Part shown: positions 8,507 to 17,439 of the stretch, one piece after another
Position numbering within the stretch: position 1 is the stretch's first letter
Layout: each line of letters starts with the position of its first letter
Source: JBKBXU01 sp046313675
Lineage (GTDB): Bacteria > Bacteroidota > Bacteroidia > Cytophagales > Cytophagaceae
Direction: 5' to 3'
Assembly (NCBI GenBank): GCA_046313675.1
Contig: JBKBXU010000003.1
Location: forward strand, 1-32,959
Length of the DNA: 32,959 bases
Notes under the pieces: generated by a model
Database searches by the model: none
The model's input: the letters and a program-made list of their open reading frames with translations, nothing else
Told to the model about the DNA's origin: nothing
Made by a program: the position numbers and the translations under genes

Positions 8507-9402
8507 TTTACAATTTTATCTAATACAAATGCTATCTGAACAATAGGTAAATATAAAAATGAACCGAACATTATCTTCAATGCTGCTTTATTAGAACAGT
8601 TTTTCATTAATGAAAATGTTTGCATTAAAAATAACACCCCACAGACCGTGGCAATAACAGCTGAGTTAATACCTGTCAATTCCAACTTAGCAGGAATAAG
8701 ACCCAAAGGAATTAACATCAAGGTATAAATCATAATTTGAAAAGCCGAATTTAAATCTTTGGCACCTCCAAAAGGCAAAAGCTTAAAGCCTGCTTTTTTA
8801 TATTCTTCATCCAAAACCCAGGCAATGGCCCAGAAATGAGGAAATTGCCAGATAAACTGAATTCCAAAAAGCAACAAGCCTTCTATTGAAATTCCTCCTG
8901 TAGCTGCTACCCATCCAATCAAAGGTGGAAGTGCACCAGGTATTGCTCCAACCAATACGGCAATAGAGCTTACCCTTTTTAAGGGTGTATAAACAAAGCC
9001 ATATAGTAGTAAGGAAAGAAAGGTCAAAAACGCAGGAAGTATACCTACAAACTTAAAGAGAATTACAAAACCTGATAGTGCTAATACTAAACAGAAAATA
9101 ACTGCTTCACTAACCGATAAACGACCCGTAGGCAAGGGCCTTCCGGATGTACGAGTCATCAATTTATCTAAGTCTTTTTCAATGATCTGGTTGATAATAT
9201 TGGATGATCCTGTAACGAAAAAACCTCCTAAAAGGAAGGACATAAAACTTATCCAATTGATCGTTTGAGCACCAAGCAAATAACCCATTCCCCCTGAAAA
9301 GACTACAAGAAAAGATAATCTGAATTTTAATAATTCAAAATATGCTTTTGCCTTAAGGCCTATTTGAACAAGGATTGATATATATATTTTTTCAGCAATC
9401 AT
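8503..9402 (-). CDS. ctaB: Protoheme IX farnesyltransferase (heme O synthase)
   Basis: A 299-residue polytopic UbiA-family prenyltransferase. The first diphosphate-binding motif is seen in SSNIINQIIEKDLDKLMTRT (residues 66-85: N-x-x-x-E-x-x-D), followed by SGRPLPTGRLS, and the family YTPLKR motif at 138-143. It converts heme B to heme O with farnesyl diphosphate in the cytoplasmic membrane, the first step towards heme A. It overlaps ctaA by 11 bp and the short COX3 gene by 4 bp, so heme synthesis and oxidase subunits are translated together. Confidence 0.95.
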   Translation of the reverse strand: MIAEKIYISILVQIGLKAKAYFELLKFRLSFLVVFSGGMGYLLGAQTINWISFMSFLLGGFFVTGSSNIINQIIEKDLDKLMTRTSGRPLPTGRLSVSEAVIFCLVLALSGFVILFKFVGILPAFLTFLSLLLYGFVYTPLKRVSSIAVLVGAIPGALPPLIGWVAATGGISIEGLLLFGIQFIWQFPHFWAIAWVLDEEYKKAGFKLLPFGGAKDLNSAFQIMIYTLMLIPLGLIPAKLELTGINSAVIATVCGVLFLMQTFSLMKNCSNKAALKIMFGSFLYLPIVQIAFVLDKIVK

Positions 9403-10486
9403 TTAAAACTAAGCTTGTTTTACTAATTTGACTTATTGATCCCTTACTCTCTAGCAAAATTATAATCAAATAAAATTGAAATCCAATAATTAAACTGCCA
9501 AACAACAAATGTAAAGGCTGAGCAAATGCGGGAAATCCAAAGTAGGCTAGTACCAATGCTATTACAATTTCAGCTAATAAAAGGGCTAATAAAATTACTG
9601 TATTGCGGTACAAATATGTGTTACTTCTATGTCTTGAATAAACAAGATAAAAGAAATATGCATGAACCAATACTATAGCTATCGAAAAGCTTCTATGAAT
9701 GTAATAGACTAAACCTGTTTCAGAAAGCCACAAATTCCTGTTAATTTCTCCTAAAGAAGTCGATATAACATCAATTTCTTCTCTCACCTGAGTTCCGGTG
9801 ATAATTTGAAAGAATGAGGCTCCAATAAGAATATATAACAATGCCATAAGTTTATTCTTTGAGTTAACAGCCGGGAATTGAAATAACTTTCTCTGAGACC
9901 TTGCCACTGTATAAATCAACATAGCCACAATAACAAGTGCAAGAATCATATGCAGCGTTATCATAAAAGGCATAAGATTAGTAGATACCACAACTGAACC
10001 TAACCAACCCTGAAAGCCCACCAAAACAAAAGACCCTAAACTAAGTAGAAAAATTGTTTTATCGGTGTTCCAAAAAGAAAATGATTTCACAAGTACTGCC
10101 AGTATCAAGAATCCTATAATTACACCTACAATCCTATTCAAATACTCAATCCAGGTTTGTTTAAGATTAAATTCATGTCCTTGATAAACGGATTGATCGT
10201 TTAAAATTTCCTGAGCAAGACTTTTAAAACTAAGAGATTCCAGCAATGCAGCAAATTTTATATTTTTCATCCTTCGTTTCTCAATATAAATCTCCCGGTA
10301 ATCATCAGGAAGTTCAGAGATGTTAGTTGGAGGAACCCATTTTCCGAAACATTTAGGCCAGTCTGGACAACCCATACCGGAACCTGTGCTTCTAACAATT
10401 CCTCCAACTAATATCAGAAAGTATACAGCAAATATGGTAAGCAATCCTAGTTTACCAAATGCTGCTATTTTAGTGTTTTTTCTCAT
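9392..10486 (-). CDS. ctaA: Heme A synthase (COX15/CtaA)
   Basis: A 364-residue, eight-helix membrane protein that oxidises heme O to heme A. The N-terminus shows VGGIVRSTGSGMGCPDWPKC, the COX15/CtaA signature with the cysteine pair Cys40/Cys46 in the first extracytoplasmic loop. Further signatures are EYLNRIVGVIIGF, LHMILALVIVAML and the IHRSFSIAIVLVH segment with likely heme-ligating histidines. It overlaps the 3' end of ctaD by 17 bp, and its own end overlaps ctaB. The neighbouring heme O synthase supplies its substrate and the neighbouring COX1 uses its product. Confidence 0.95.
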   Translation of the reverse strand: MRKNTKIAAFGKLGLLTIFAVYFLILVGGIVRSTGSGMGCPDWPKCFGKWVPPTNISELPDDYREIYIEKRRMKNIKFAALLESLSFKSLAQEILNDQSVYQGHEFNLKQTWIEYLNRIVGVIIGFLILAVLVKSFSFWNTDKTIFLLSLGSFVLVGFQGWLGSVVVSTNLMPFMITLHMILALVIVAMLIYTVARSQRKLFQFPAVNSKNKLMALLYILIGASFFQIITGTQVREEIDVISTSLGEINRNLWLSETGLVYYIHRSFSIAIVLVHAYFFYLVYSRHRSNTYLYRNTVILLALLLAEIVIALVLAYFGFPAFAQPLHLLFGSLIIGFQFYLIIILLESKGSISQISKTSLVLNDC

Positions 10487-12332
10487 TTATTTCCTCCGCC
10501 TCATCTAACAACATACGTTCGTTTTCATGAGGGAAGTTTGAGCTCTTGGTTTTTGAATACGGCACGTTTTGAGCAATGAAATCATCATCTGCACCAGGCT
10601 TGCTATAATCATATGGCCATCTATATACTGTAGGAATTGCACCCGGCCAGTTTCCATGCCCTGGGTTGATTGGTGTAGTCCATTCCAGCGTATTCGATTT
10701 CCATGGATTTTGTGTAGCTCTTCTTCCCTTAAATATGCTGTAGAAGAAATTGAACACAAATATAAACTGAGCTGCAAAGGTTATTATTGCCGCAATAGTT
10801 ACAAATAAGTTAAGATCTACAAACTTATTTGTAAACTCAAAACTTGTAAAGGCATAATACCTTCTAGGGAAACCTGCAATACCAATATAATGAAGAGGGA
10901 AGAATACACAGTAAACACCAATGAATGTTAACCAGAAATGTATATATCCAAGCTTTTCATCCAACATTCTACCAAACATCTTAGGGAACCAGTGATACAC
11001 ACCGGCAAGCATTCCAAAGAACGATGCACTACCCATAACAAGGTGGAAATGCGCAACTACAAAATACGTATCGTGAAGTTGAATATCTGCTGCAGAGTTA
11101 CCTAATATAATACCTGTTAATCCTCCGGAAACGAAGAAGGAAACCAGACCAATACTAAACAACATGGCAGGTGTAAATATGATGTTTCCTCTCCAAAGAG
11201 TGGTAATATAGTTAAATGCTTTAACCGCAGATGGAACTGCAATTATTAAGGTCAAGAACATAAAGATCGACCCAAGGAAAGGGTTCATACCACTAACAAA
11301 CATGTGGTGTGCCCAAACTATAAATGAAAGAACACTAATTGCAGCCATAGAAGCGATCATCGCTTTATATCCGAAGATAGGCTTTCTTGAATTTGTTGAA
11401 ATAATTTCAGAGGTAATTCCCAAGGCAGGTAGTAATACAATATATACTTCCGGATGACCAAGAAACCAGAAAAGGTGTTGGAATAATATCGGGCTACCAC
11501 CTTCATGCATTAATGCCTGGCCTCCTATATAAATATCAGACAAGTAAAAACTGGTACCAAAACTTCTATCAAATATTAACAACAAGGCTGCTGAAAACAA
11601 TACAGGAAAAGATAATAAGCCAATAATTGCGGTAAAAAAGAATGACCAAATTGTCAAAGGCATTCTAAGGAAAGACATTCCTTTTGTTCGAAGGTTGATA
11701 ATGGTAGTAACATAATTTATACCTCCAAGTAATGTAGATACAATAAACAAAGCCATACTTACCAACCACAATGTCATACCAAGTCCTGACCCTTCCATAG
11801 CTTGAGGAAGAGCACTTAATGGAGGGTAAATAACCCAACCACCTGATGCAGGCCCTGAAGTAATAAACAGGGAAACAAACATAACCAAACTGGACAAAAA
11901 GAAGAACCAGTAAGATAGCATATTAAGGAATCCTGAAGCCATATCTCTGGCACCAATCTGAAGCGGAATAAGGAAATTACTAAATGTACCGCTCAAACCT
12001 GCTGTCAATACAAAAAACACCATGATTGTTCCATGCATAGTTACCAAGGCAAGGAAAAACTCCGGGTCTATTTTCCCATCAACAATCCATCCTCCGAAAA
12101 TCGGTTCAAGAAAGCTAACATTTAACTCCTGAAACCCTAATTGTAATCTAAAGGCTAGTGAAAAGAAACCACCAATAATCGCCCAAAAGATACCTGTAAT
12201 CAGATATTGCTTGGCGATAATTTTATGATCTTCACAAAATATATATTTTCTTATCCAAGGCAACTCATGATGCTCGTGTTCGTCATGGTCATGAGCAGCA
12301 TTGTGATCTAAATTAGTGTGAGTAGCAGACAT
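10470..12332 (-). CDS. ctaD: Cytochrome c oxidase subunit I, A-type heme-copper oxidase
   Basis: The 620-residue catalytic subunit. Heme ligand His100 lies in TMHGTIMVF; His293 and Tyr297 are in LGHPEVYIVL; CuB ligands His342/343 are in WAHHMFVSG; His428 and His430 are in VVAHFHLVMG. D-channel-type Asp130 and Asn137 are present (GARDMASGFLNMLS), and Glu295 in GHPEVY marks an A1-type oxidase. It reduces O2 to water and pumps protons. The N-terminus is unusual: residues 5-22 contain eight histidines mixed with Asp and Glu before the first helix. A C-terminal segment of about 60 residues extends beyond the last helix. It is 40 bp downstream of ctaC and overlaps ctaA. Confidence 0.97.
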   Translation of the reverse strand: MSATHTNLDHNAAHDHDEHEHHELPWIRKYIFCEDHKIIAKQYLITGIFWAIIGGFFSLAFRLQLGFQELNVSFLEPIFGGWIVDGKIDPEFFLALVTMHGTIMVFFVLTAGLSGTFSNFLIPLQIGARDMASGFLNMLSYWFFFLSSLVMFVSLFITSGPASGGWVIYPPLSALPQAMEGSGLGMTLWLVSMALFIVSTLLGGINYVTTIINLRTKGMSFLRMPLTIWSFFFTAIIGLLSFPVLFSAALLLIFDRSFGTSFYLSDIYIGGQALMHEGGSPILFQHLFWFLGHPEVYIVLLPALGITSEIISTNSRKPIFGYKAMIASMAAISVLSFIVWAHHMFVSGMNPFLGSIFMFLTLIIAVPSAVKAFNYITTLWRGNIIFTPAMLFSIGLVSFFVSGGLTGIILGNSAADIQLHDTYFVVAHFHLVMGSASFFGMLAGVYHWFPKMFGRMLDEKLGYIHFWLTFIGVYCVFFPLHYIGIAGFPRRYYAFTSFEFTNKFVDLNLFVTIAAIITFAAQFIFVFNFFYSIFKGRRATQNPWKSNTLEWTTPINPGHGNWPGAIPTVYRWPYDYSKPGADDDFIAQNVPYSKTKSSNFPHENERMLLDEAEEINEKKH

Positions 12333-12372
12333 ATCTGTATAGTTAGATTAGACTTTTTAAACTTTTTATAAA

Positions 12373-13545
12373 TTAATTTACTTCCTCATTCTCTTCTTCT
12401 CCGGCAGCAACATCTTCATCAGCTTCTGGAGAAGGAGCTCCTGTGGTACCTTGACCAGCTACATCGTCAATTGGCTGCTGGGTTGCTCCAGGGCCGGGAA
12501 CTTCTGCTTCTTCAGGAACATCGGAAGGTTTAAATTTCCTTTTCAGGTTCTCCGGAAGTCTTTCCATTACATACTCCGCATTAAGAGTTGCAAAAGGTAT
12601 TTGCTCGCTATACCAACGTTCGTACTCTTCAGGCTCCACTACTACCACAATAAACCTCATACCAAAATGCCCTCTTCCGCAAATCTCAGTACATGCCAGT
12701 TCATAATTAAAACTTGGGTTTCCTAATTCCATACGCATTTGTGCAGTAGTTTTAGTAGGAGTAAACCAAAATTTAGTTGGCATTCCAGGCACGGCATCCA
12801 TTTTTAAACGGAAGTGAGGTACAAAAACACTATGTAATACATCACGAGCTCTAATTCTGAATAATATAGGTTTTCCTCGTGGGATTACTATTTGGGTTGG
12901 TTGAAAATCATCTAAACTTGCTTCATCTTTAAAATCCATACCCATTTCATTGGTAGCATCAGTAAGCTTAAAATTGTGCTTACCTAAAACTTTATCTTTA
13001 CCAGGGTATCTAACCTGCCAGGCAAATTGTTTACCCATGATTTCAACAACCTCACTTTGAGGAGGAGCTTGTGAAGTTATTAAAGACCATTCCCTCCAAC
13101 CATAAAACACCAGGATTGCCATTACAATGGCAGGTATAACTGTCCATACAAGTTCCAAACGATGATTTTCTGGATAGAAATATGCTTTGCGTCCTTCTTT
13201 ATATTGATACTTATAAGAAAACCAAAACAATAAAATATTTACAACCACAAAAGCCAATGTAAGTATGGCCATAGTAATCCAAAACATTCTGTCAGTACGA
13301 ACACCATGTTCAGTGGATGCTTCCGGCAGATATTGTTCTGACGCAACGCTGGAGTACCAGGCAAAGGCTAAAAGGCCTACTACCATGAACACCACCATCA
13401 TAATCGCATTTATCTTATTACTACGTCCTACCCTCCTTTGATAGGCTCCCCGCATTACAGAGATCAAAGTTTGAATTCTGAAAACAACTAACAGGATAGT
13501 CAGTATAAGAACTACTGCAAGGCCTATTATAAGTTCTACTACCAT
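12373..13545 (-). CDS. ctaC: Cytochrome c oxidase subunit II with extra N-terminal helices and acidic tail
   Basis: A 390-residue COX2. The CuA site is complete: His238 (VLHSVFVPHF), Cys285, Glu287, Cys289 (CTEICGRGH), His293 and Met296. Four hydrophobic segments are visible (about 4-22, 48-65, 88-109 and 132-149); classical COX2 has two, so the first two are additional. The C-terminus from about 341 is low-complexity, rich in Pro, Gly, Glu and Asp, and ends with a strongly acidic run. There is no CxxCH, so this is not a caa3-type fused cytochrome c. It receives electrons at CuA, presumably from the ACIII cytochromes encoded upstream or a mobile carrier. It lies 38 bp after actF. Confidence 0.95.
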   Translation of the reverse strand: MVVELIIGLAVVLILTILLVVFRIQTLISVMRGAYQRRVGRSNKINAIMMVVFMVVGLLAFAWYSSVASEQYLPEASTEHGVRTDRMFWITMAILTLAFVVVNILLFWFSYKYQYKEGRKAYFYPENHRLELVWTVIPAIVMAILVFYGWREWSLITSQAPPQSEVVEIMGKQFAWQVRYPGKDKVLGKHNFKLTDATNEMGMDFKDEASLDDFQPTQIVIPRGKPILFRIRARDVLHSVFVPHFRLKMDAVPGMPTKFWFTPTKTTAQMRMELGNPSFNYELACTEICGRGHFGMRFIVVVVEPEEYERWYSEQIPFATLNAEYVMERLPENLKRKFKPSDVPEEAEVPGPGATQQPIDDVAGQGTTGAPSPEADEDVAAGEEENEEVN

Positions 13546-13583
13546 CTTTTTATCTATTTATATCAGTGTAAATTTATTGAAAA

Positions 13584-14879
13584 TTAATAAACGTGATGAT
13601 GAATACTTTCTTCAATCATCGGGTGGTTCTTAGCCACTAAACTTGCCTTAGCCAATCCAAACATCAAAGCAAAAGCAAATAATCCTGCATAAATCATAGC
13701 CATACCTAATTCAATAAAGAAGAACAGGAAGTCAAATCCTCCGGCAGGCCCAAGGGTTCCGGGTGTCATCATCAAATAAAAGTCGCTCCAGTGGCCAAGT
13801 AAAATCGCTACTGCTACTACTTTAAGAATAAGCGCCTGACGTTTGGCATCGGCTGTCATTAACACCAGGAATGGGAAGAAAAAGTTAATAATCAAATTAC
13901 CGAAGAAAAATGGACTATAAACATCGTTCTTAAGCCTTTCAACAAAATACACAGACTCTTCCGGTATGTTTGCATAGTAGATTAATAAGAACTGTGCAAA
14001 CCAAATATAAGTCCAGAAAATACTGAAAGCGAACATGAATTTACCAAGATCATGCAAATGGCTTGAGTTAACCATTGGAAGGTATCCTGCATCCTTAAGA
14101 TAAAGAGTCGTTAGTGTTATAACAGCTAAACCACTAATTAGCCAGCTAGCCAGAACATACCAGCCAAACATGGTGCTGAAGAAATGAGGATCCATAGACA
14201 TTACCCAATCCCATGCAGCCATAGAAGAAGTAACACCAAAAATAATCAAAAAGATAGCAGACCATACTATACTCTTATTATAGTAGGTAAATCCACCTTC
14301 AATATCTTCTGCAAGAGAGAATTTTCTCAACATAAACCATACTATAATCCATAGTGCGAAATATGCTATCATTCTAAAAATGAAGAATCCGAGATTTAGA
14401 TATGTGCTTTTACCTGCAATAAGCGCATCATAATGAGGATCATTTGGGTCTGTAAGCCCATGGTGTGTCCAATGAAACAGATCATGATTAAATATGAGGA
14501 ATGTAAGTAAGGTAAGAACAAAACCTATTGGTAAAAAATAGCCAAATGCTTCCGGAATTCGCTTCAAAACAGCACTCCATCCAGCCCATGCTACATAGTT
14601 AAAAGCAATAAAGAAAACTCCTATTATAGAAATTCCAACAAAGAATATGTTGTTATGCCATATATTTTTAATAATCCTTACAGACCATTCTACATGTTCA
14701 AATTGAGCATGATCATGGTGGGTGTCTTCAGGGAAAATCCTGGTGTGCTCGTGGTGTTCAACACCAATATGATTGGCAAGCATAAACATCCCAAGTAGTA
14801 AAAGAATTATACCAAGCCCTATAACAGTAAATACTCTTTTTTTAGCGAGACTGGTAAAAACAAATTTTTCTTCGGTCAT
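13584..14879 (-). CDS. actF: Alternative Complex III membrane subunit ActF
   Basis: A 431-residue polytopic protein with about ten TM helices, the ActF-type subunit of the quinol:cytochrome c oxidoreductase. It is a distant relative of ActC/NrfD-type membrane subunits. Typical stretches are TSSMAAWDWVMSMDPHFFST and FWTYIWFAQFLLIYYANIPE. A His-rich loop follows the first helix (HIGVEHHEHTRIFPEDTHHD, about residues 37-56, continuing to H62). The gene is the last act gene and is followed directly by the COX2 gene, which ties ACIII to its oxidase. The ATG start is clear, 31 bp after actE. Confidence 0.93.
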   Translation of the reverse strand: MTEEKFVFTSLAKKRVFTVIGLGIILLLLGMFMLANHIGVEHHEHTRIFPEDTHHDHAQFEHVEWSVRIIKNIWHNNIFFVGISIIGVFFIAFNYVAWAGWSAVLKRIPEAFGYFLPIGFVLTLLTFLIFNHDLFHWTHHGLTDPNDPHYDALIAGKSTYLNLGFFIFRMIAYFALWIIVWFMLRKFSLAEDIEGGFTYYNKSIVWSAIFLIIFGVTSSMAAWDWVMSMDPHFFSTMFGWYVLASWLISGLAVITLTTLYLKDAGYLPMVNSSHLHDLGKFMFAFSIFWTYIWFAQFLLIYYANIPEESVYFVERLKNDVYSPFFFGNLIINFFFPFLVLMTADAKRQALILKVVAVAILLGHWSDFYLMMTPGTLGPAGGFDFLFFFIELGMAMIYAGLFAFALMFGLAKASLVAKNHPMIEESIHHHVY

Positions 14880-14910
14880 GACTATTTATAATTTATAAAA
14901 TCTATATCCT

Positions 14911-15549
14911 TTATTCAGCTTTTTGTAAAGTGCGTATATAATGAGCGACTTTCCATCTATCTTCCTGATTCAATTGAGATGCATAAGATGTCATACGTCC
15001 TTTTCCAAAAGTAATCACATGGAAAATGTGTCCACCGGAAATATTTCTAAGAGCATCACTTGCAAAATTAGGTACACCGCCATACCGCTCACCCACTTTG
15101 CCGTCACCCTGTCCTCCTGCTCCATGGCATGGAGAGCAATTTCTAATGTACAAAAGCTTCCCCTGAGCCATTACTTGATCATTGACTTCAATAGGATTTG
15201 CTATTTGAGCAGCTTTTGCAAGACTATCAGCATGTAGATGAATAGGTAAAAAACCTTTGGGGTTCCTGTTGATAGTGCCCGCAACAGGCTCTCTCATAGT
15301 CATACCATGAGGATTGTATGGGTTTGAGTTATAATATTCAGGATAATTAACTGAATCCACTATTTGAGTTAATGGCTCATAAGCTAAGGAGTGATACATA
15401 TTAGGTGCATACTCCACTCTGGTATCTTTATGAATGCCTATATATCTGAAATCACTGTTACATGAAGACAAAATCCCAAGTGCAAAAACAAAAAGTATAT
15501 ATCTTTTAAAAACTACCATATCTGTATTCAATTTGCTGTTATTGGACAT
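14911..15549 (-). CDS. actE: Alternative Complex III monoheme cytochrome c lipoprotein ActE
   Basis: A 212-residue exported monoheme cytochrome c. The lipobox-type signal ends in LGILSSC, with Cys30 as the lipid-modified residue. The heme motif CSPCH (Cys138, Cys141, His142) is followed by GAGGQGDG, and a probable axial Met lies in KGRMTSY. ActE relays electrons out of ACIII towards the oxidase. The annotated ATG at 15549 overlaps actD by 11 bp; the second ATG at 15519 (MVVFKRYILF) gives a more typical short basic signal n-region and no overlap, so the true start may be there. Confidence 0.92.
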   Translation of the reverse strand: MSNNSKLNTDMVVFKRYILFVFALGILSSCNSDFRYIGIHKDTRVEYAPNMYHSLAYEPLTQIVDSVNYPEYYNSNPYNPHGMTMREPVAGTINRNPKGFLPIHLHADSLAKAAQIANPIEVNDQVMAQGKLLYIRNCSPCHGAGGQGDGKVGERYGGVPNFASDALRNISGGHIFHVITFGKGRMTSYASQLNQEDRWKVAHYIRTLQKAE

Positions 15550-16066
15550 TTTTTAAATTTACTTCGGCTGCACCGTTTTCATTAAAGATTCGCATGATAT
15601 CTTCTTTGGACAACTTATTCTTGTCAAGATCGACGACAACTACAAACTTGTTGTCAGTGCTTCTGTGGTCAAACATAAATGGTTTTGCCCATGGTTTAAG
15701 GTTGCTTATTACGAAAAAAGTACCAACCATGCCAAGAGAGGCAAGTAAAACAGTTAATTCAAACGTAACCGGGATAAAGTTAGGAAGCGGTATAAAAGGC
15801 TTACCACCAATAATCATTGGCCAATCGTATCCCATTGTTAATATCGTAAGCAAAAGGGCACAAATAGTCCCTGTCATTCCAAAAAGAAAAGCTGCTATAG
15901 GAAGATTAGATGGTTTATAACCTAATGCTACATCCAATCCATGAACAGGAAAAGGGGTGTAAGCCTCAAAGATTTTTACGCCTTCTATTCTGGACTTGGA
16001 AACAGCACTTACCAGTACATCCTCATCAGTGAAAATACCAAGTAAAAAATTCTTGCCCTTTGCCAT
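15539..16066 (-). CDS. actD: Alternative Complex III subunit ActD (DUF3341)
   Basis: A 175-residue DUF3341 protein. A soluble N-terminal part (about 1-50, GIFTDEDVLVSAV...YTPFPVHGLD) precedes two TM helices (about 55-78 and 95-118). A second soluble part at the C-terminus contains the family-typical DHRSTDNKFVVVVD. ActD binds at the membrane face of ACIII; no cofactor motif is seen. The gene starts 2 bp after actC and overlaps actE, keeping the canonical act order. Confidence 0.93.
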   Translation of the reverse strand: MAKGKNFLLGIFTDEDVLVSAVSKSRIEGVKIFEAYTPFPVHGLDVALGYKPSNLPIAAFLFGMTGTICALLLTILTMGYDWPMIIGGKPFIPLPNFIPVTFELTVLLASLGMVGTFFVISNLKPWAKPFMFDHRSTDNKFVVVVDLDKNKLSKEDIMRIFNENGAAEVNLKNVQ

Positions 16067-16068
16067 AA

Positions 16069-17433
16069 TTATTCAATATTTTTTTTATTTGATGATTTAA
16101 TAATTGCTTTTACTTCTGCCATATTGATTACCGGGAAATATTTGGTAAACAATAGGAAAAGCGTAAAAAACAGACCAAATGAGAAGATATAATCTCCGAC
16201 ATCGAAAATAGTAGGAGAGAAATATGCCCAACTGGATGGTAGAAAATCTCTGGATAAAGATGTGGTAATGATTACAAAACGCTCAAACCACATTCCAATG
16301 TTAACTATAATTGATAATATAAACGTCCAGTATAAACTTCTTCTGACAGCTCTGAACCAGAATAACTGAGGGGAAATTACATTGCAGGTCATCATAGCCC
16401 AATATGCCCACCAATAGTCTTCACCAAAAGCTCTGTTTACGAAAGCATATTGTTCGTAATATACTCCGGAATACCATGCTATAAATAATTCAGTAATATA
16501 AGCTATACCCACAATTGAACCAGTAAGAACAATGATTTTATTCATTGACTCTATGTGGTTAATGGTAATATAATCCTGAAGATTAAATACTACCCTGGTT
16601 ATAAGCATTAGGGTCAATACCATTGCAAATCCGGAGAAAATTGCACCGGCAACAAAGTATGGCGGGAATATGGTTGTATGCCATCCTGGAATTACAGACG
16701 TGGCAAAGTCCATACTTACGATAGTATGTACTGAAAGTACAAGTGGCGTGGATAAACCAGCAAGCACTAAACTCACGGCTTCATATCTCGACCAGCTTTT
16801 TGCTGAACCATCCCAACCTAAACTTAATGCTCCATAAATCATTCTTCTAACACCTGAAGCTCTTTCTCTAATGGTTGCGAAATCAGGTATAAGACCTACA
16901 TACCAAAATACAAGGGAAACGGTAAGATATGTTGAGATAGCAAACACGTCCCAAACAAGAGGTGAGTTGAAGTTTACCCATAAGGAACCGAATGTATTTG
17001 GGAGCGGAAGAGCCCAATGTGCAAGCCATGGACGCCCCATGTGTGCAAGAATGAAACTTGCCGCACAACGTACCGCAAAAATTGTCATCGCTTCAGCAGC
17101 GCGGTTGATGGATGTTCTCCATTTTTGTCTGAATAAAAGAAGAATAGCAGAGATAAGTGTACCGGCGTGACCAATACCCACCCACCATACGAAGTTTGTA
17201 ATATCCCAAGCCCAACCTACTGTTTTATTTAATCCCCAGACACCTATACCTGTGTACCATGTATAGAATAGACAGAAGGATCCATATGCCAGTGTTAGTA
17301 CTGATATACCAAATGCAATCATCCAGGATTTGGTAGGCTTACCTTCTACCTGTCTACATATGTCAACAGTAACGTCTGAAACAGTCTTACCACCGGTGAC
17401 TAAAGGCGGCCTTACGGGTGAAGTAACTTGCAT
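16069..17433 (-). CDS. actC: Alternative Complex III quinol-binding membrane subunit ActC (NrfD-like)
   Basis: A 454-residue NrfD/PsrC-like membrane protein with about ten TM helices. Recognisable segments are TNFVWWVGIGHAGTLISAIL, RAAEAMTIFAVRCA, MGRPWLAHWALPLPNT and GWHTTIFPPYFVAGAIFSG. In the known ACIII structures ActC holds the quinol oxidation site and passes electrons to the iron-sulfur domain of ActB. It lies 6 bp downstream of actB and 2 bp upstream of actD. Nothing appears missing relative to the usual length. Confidence 0.95.
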   Translation of the reverse strand: MQVTSPVRPPLVTGGKTVSDVTVDICRQVEGKPTKSWMIAFGISVLTLAYGSFCLFYTWYTGIGVWGLNKTVGWAWDITNFVWWVGIGHAGTLISAILLLFRQKWRTSINRAAEAMTIFAVRCAASFILAHMGRPWLAHWALPLPNTFGSLWVNFNSPLVWDVFAISTYLTVSLVFWYVGLIPDFATIRERASGVRRMIYGALSLGWDGSAKSWSRYEAVSLVLAGLSTPLVLSVHTIVSMDFATSVIPGWHTTIFPPYFVAGAIFSGFAMVLTLMLITRVVFNLQDYITINHIESMNKIIVLTGSIVGIAYITELFIAWYSGVYYEQYAFVNRAFGEDYWWAYWAMMTCNVISPQLFWFRAVRRSLYWTFILSIIVNIGMWFERFVIITTSLSRDFLPSSWAYFSPTIFDVGDYIFSFGLFFTLFLLFTKYFPVINMAEVKAIIKSSNKKNIE

Positions 17434-17439
17434 AATCTA

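Noticed and set aside
10505..10777. Minus-strand 90-codon ORF overlapping the end of ctaD
   Set aside because: Out-of-frame shadow of the conserved COX1 C-terminal region.
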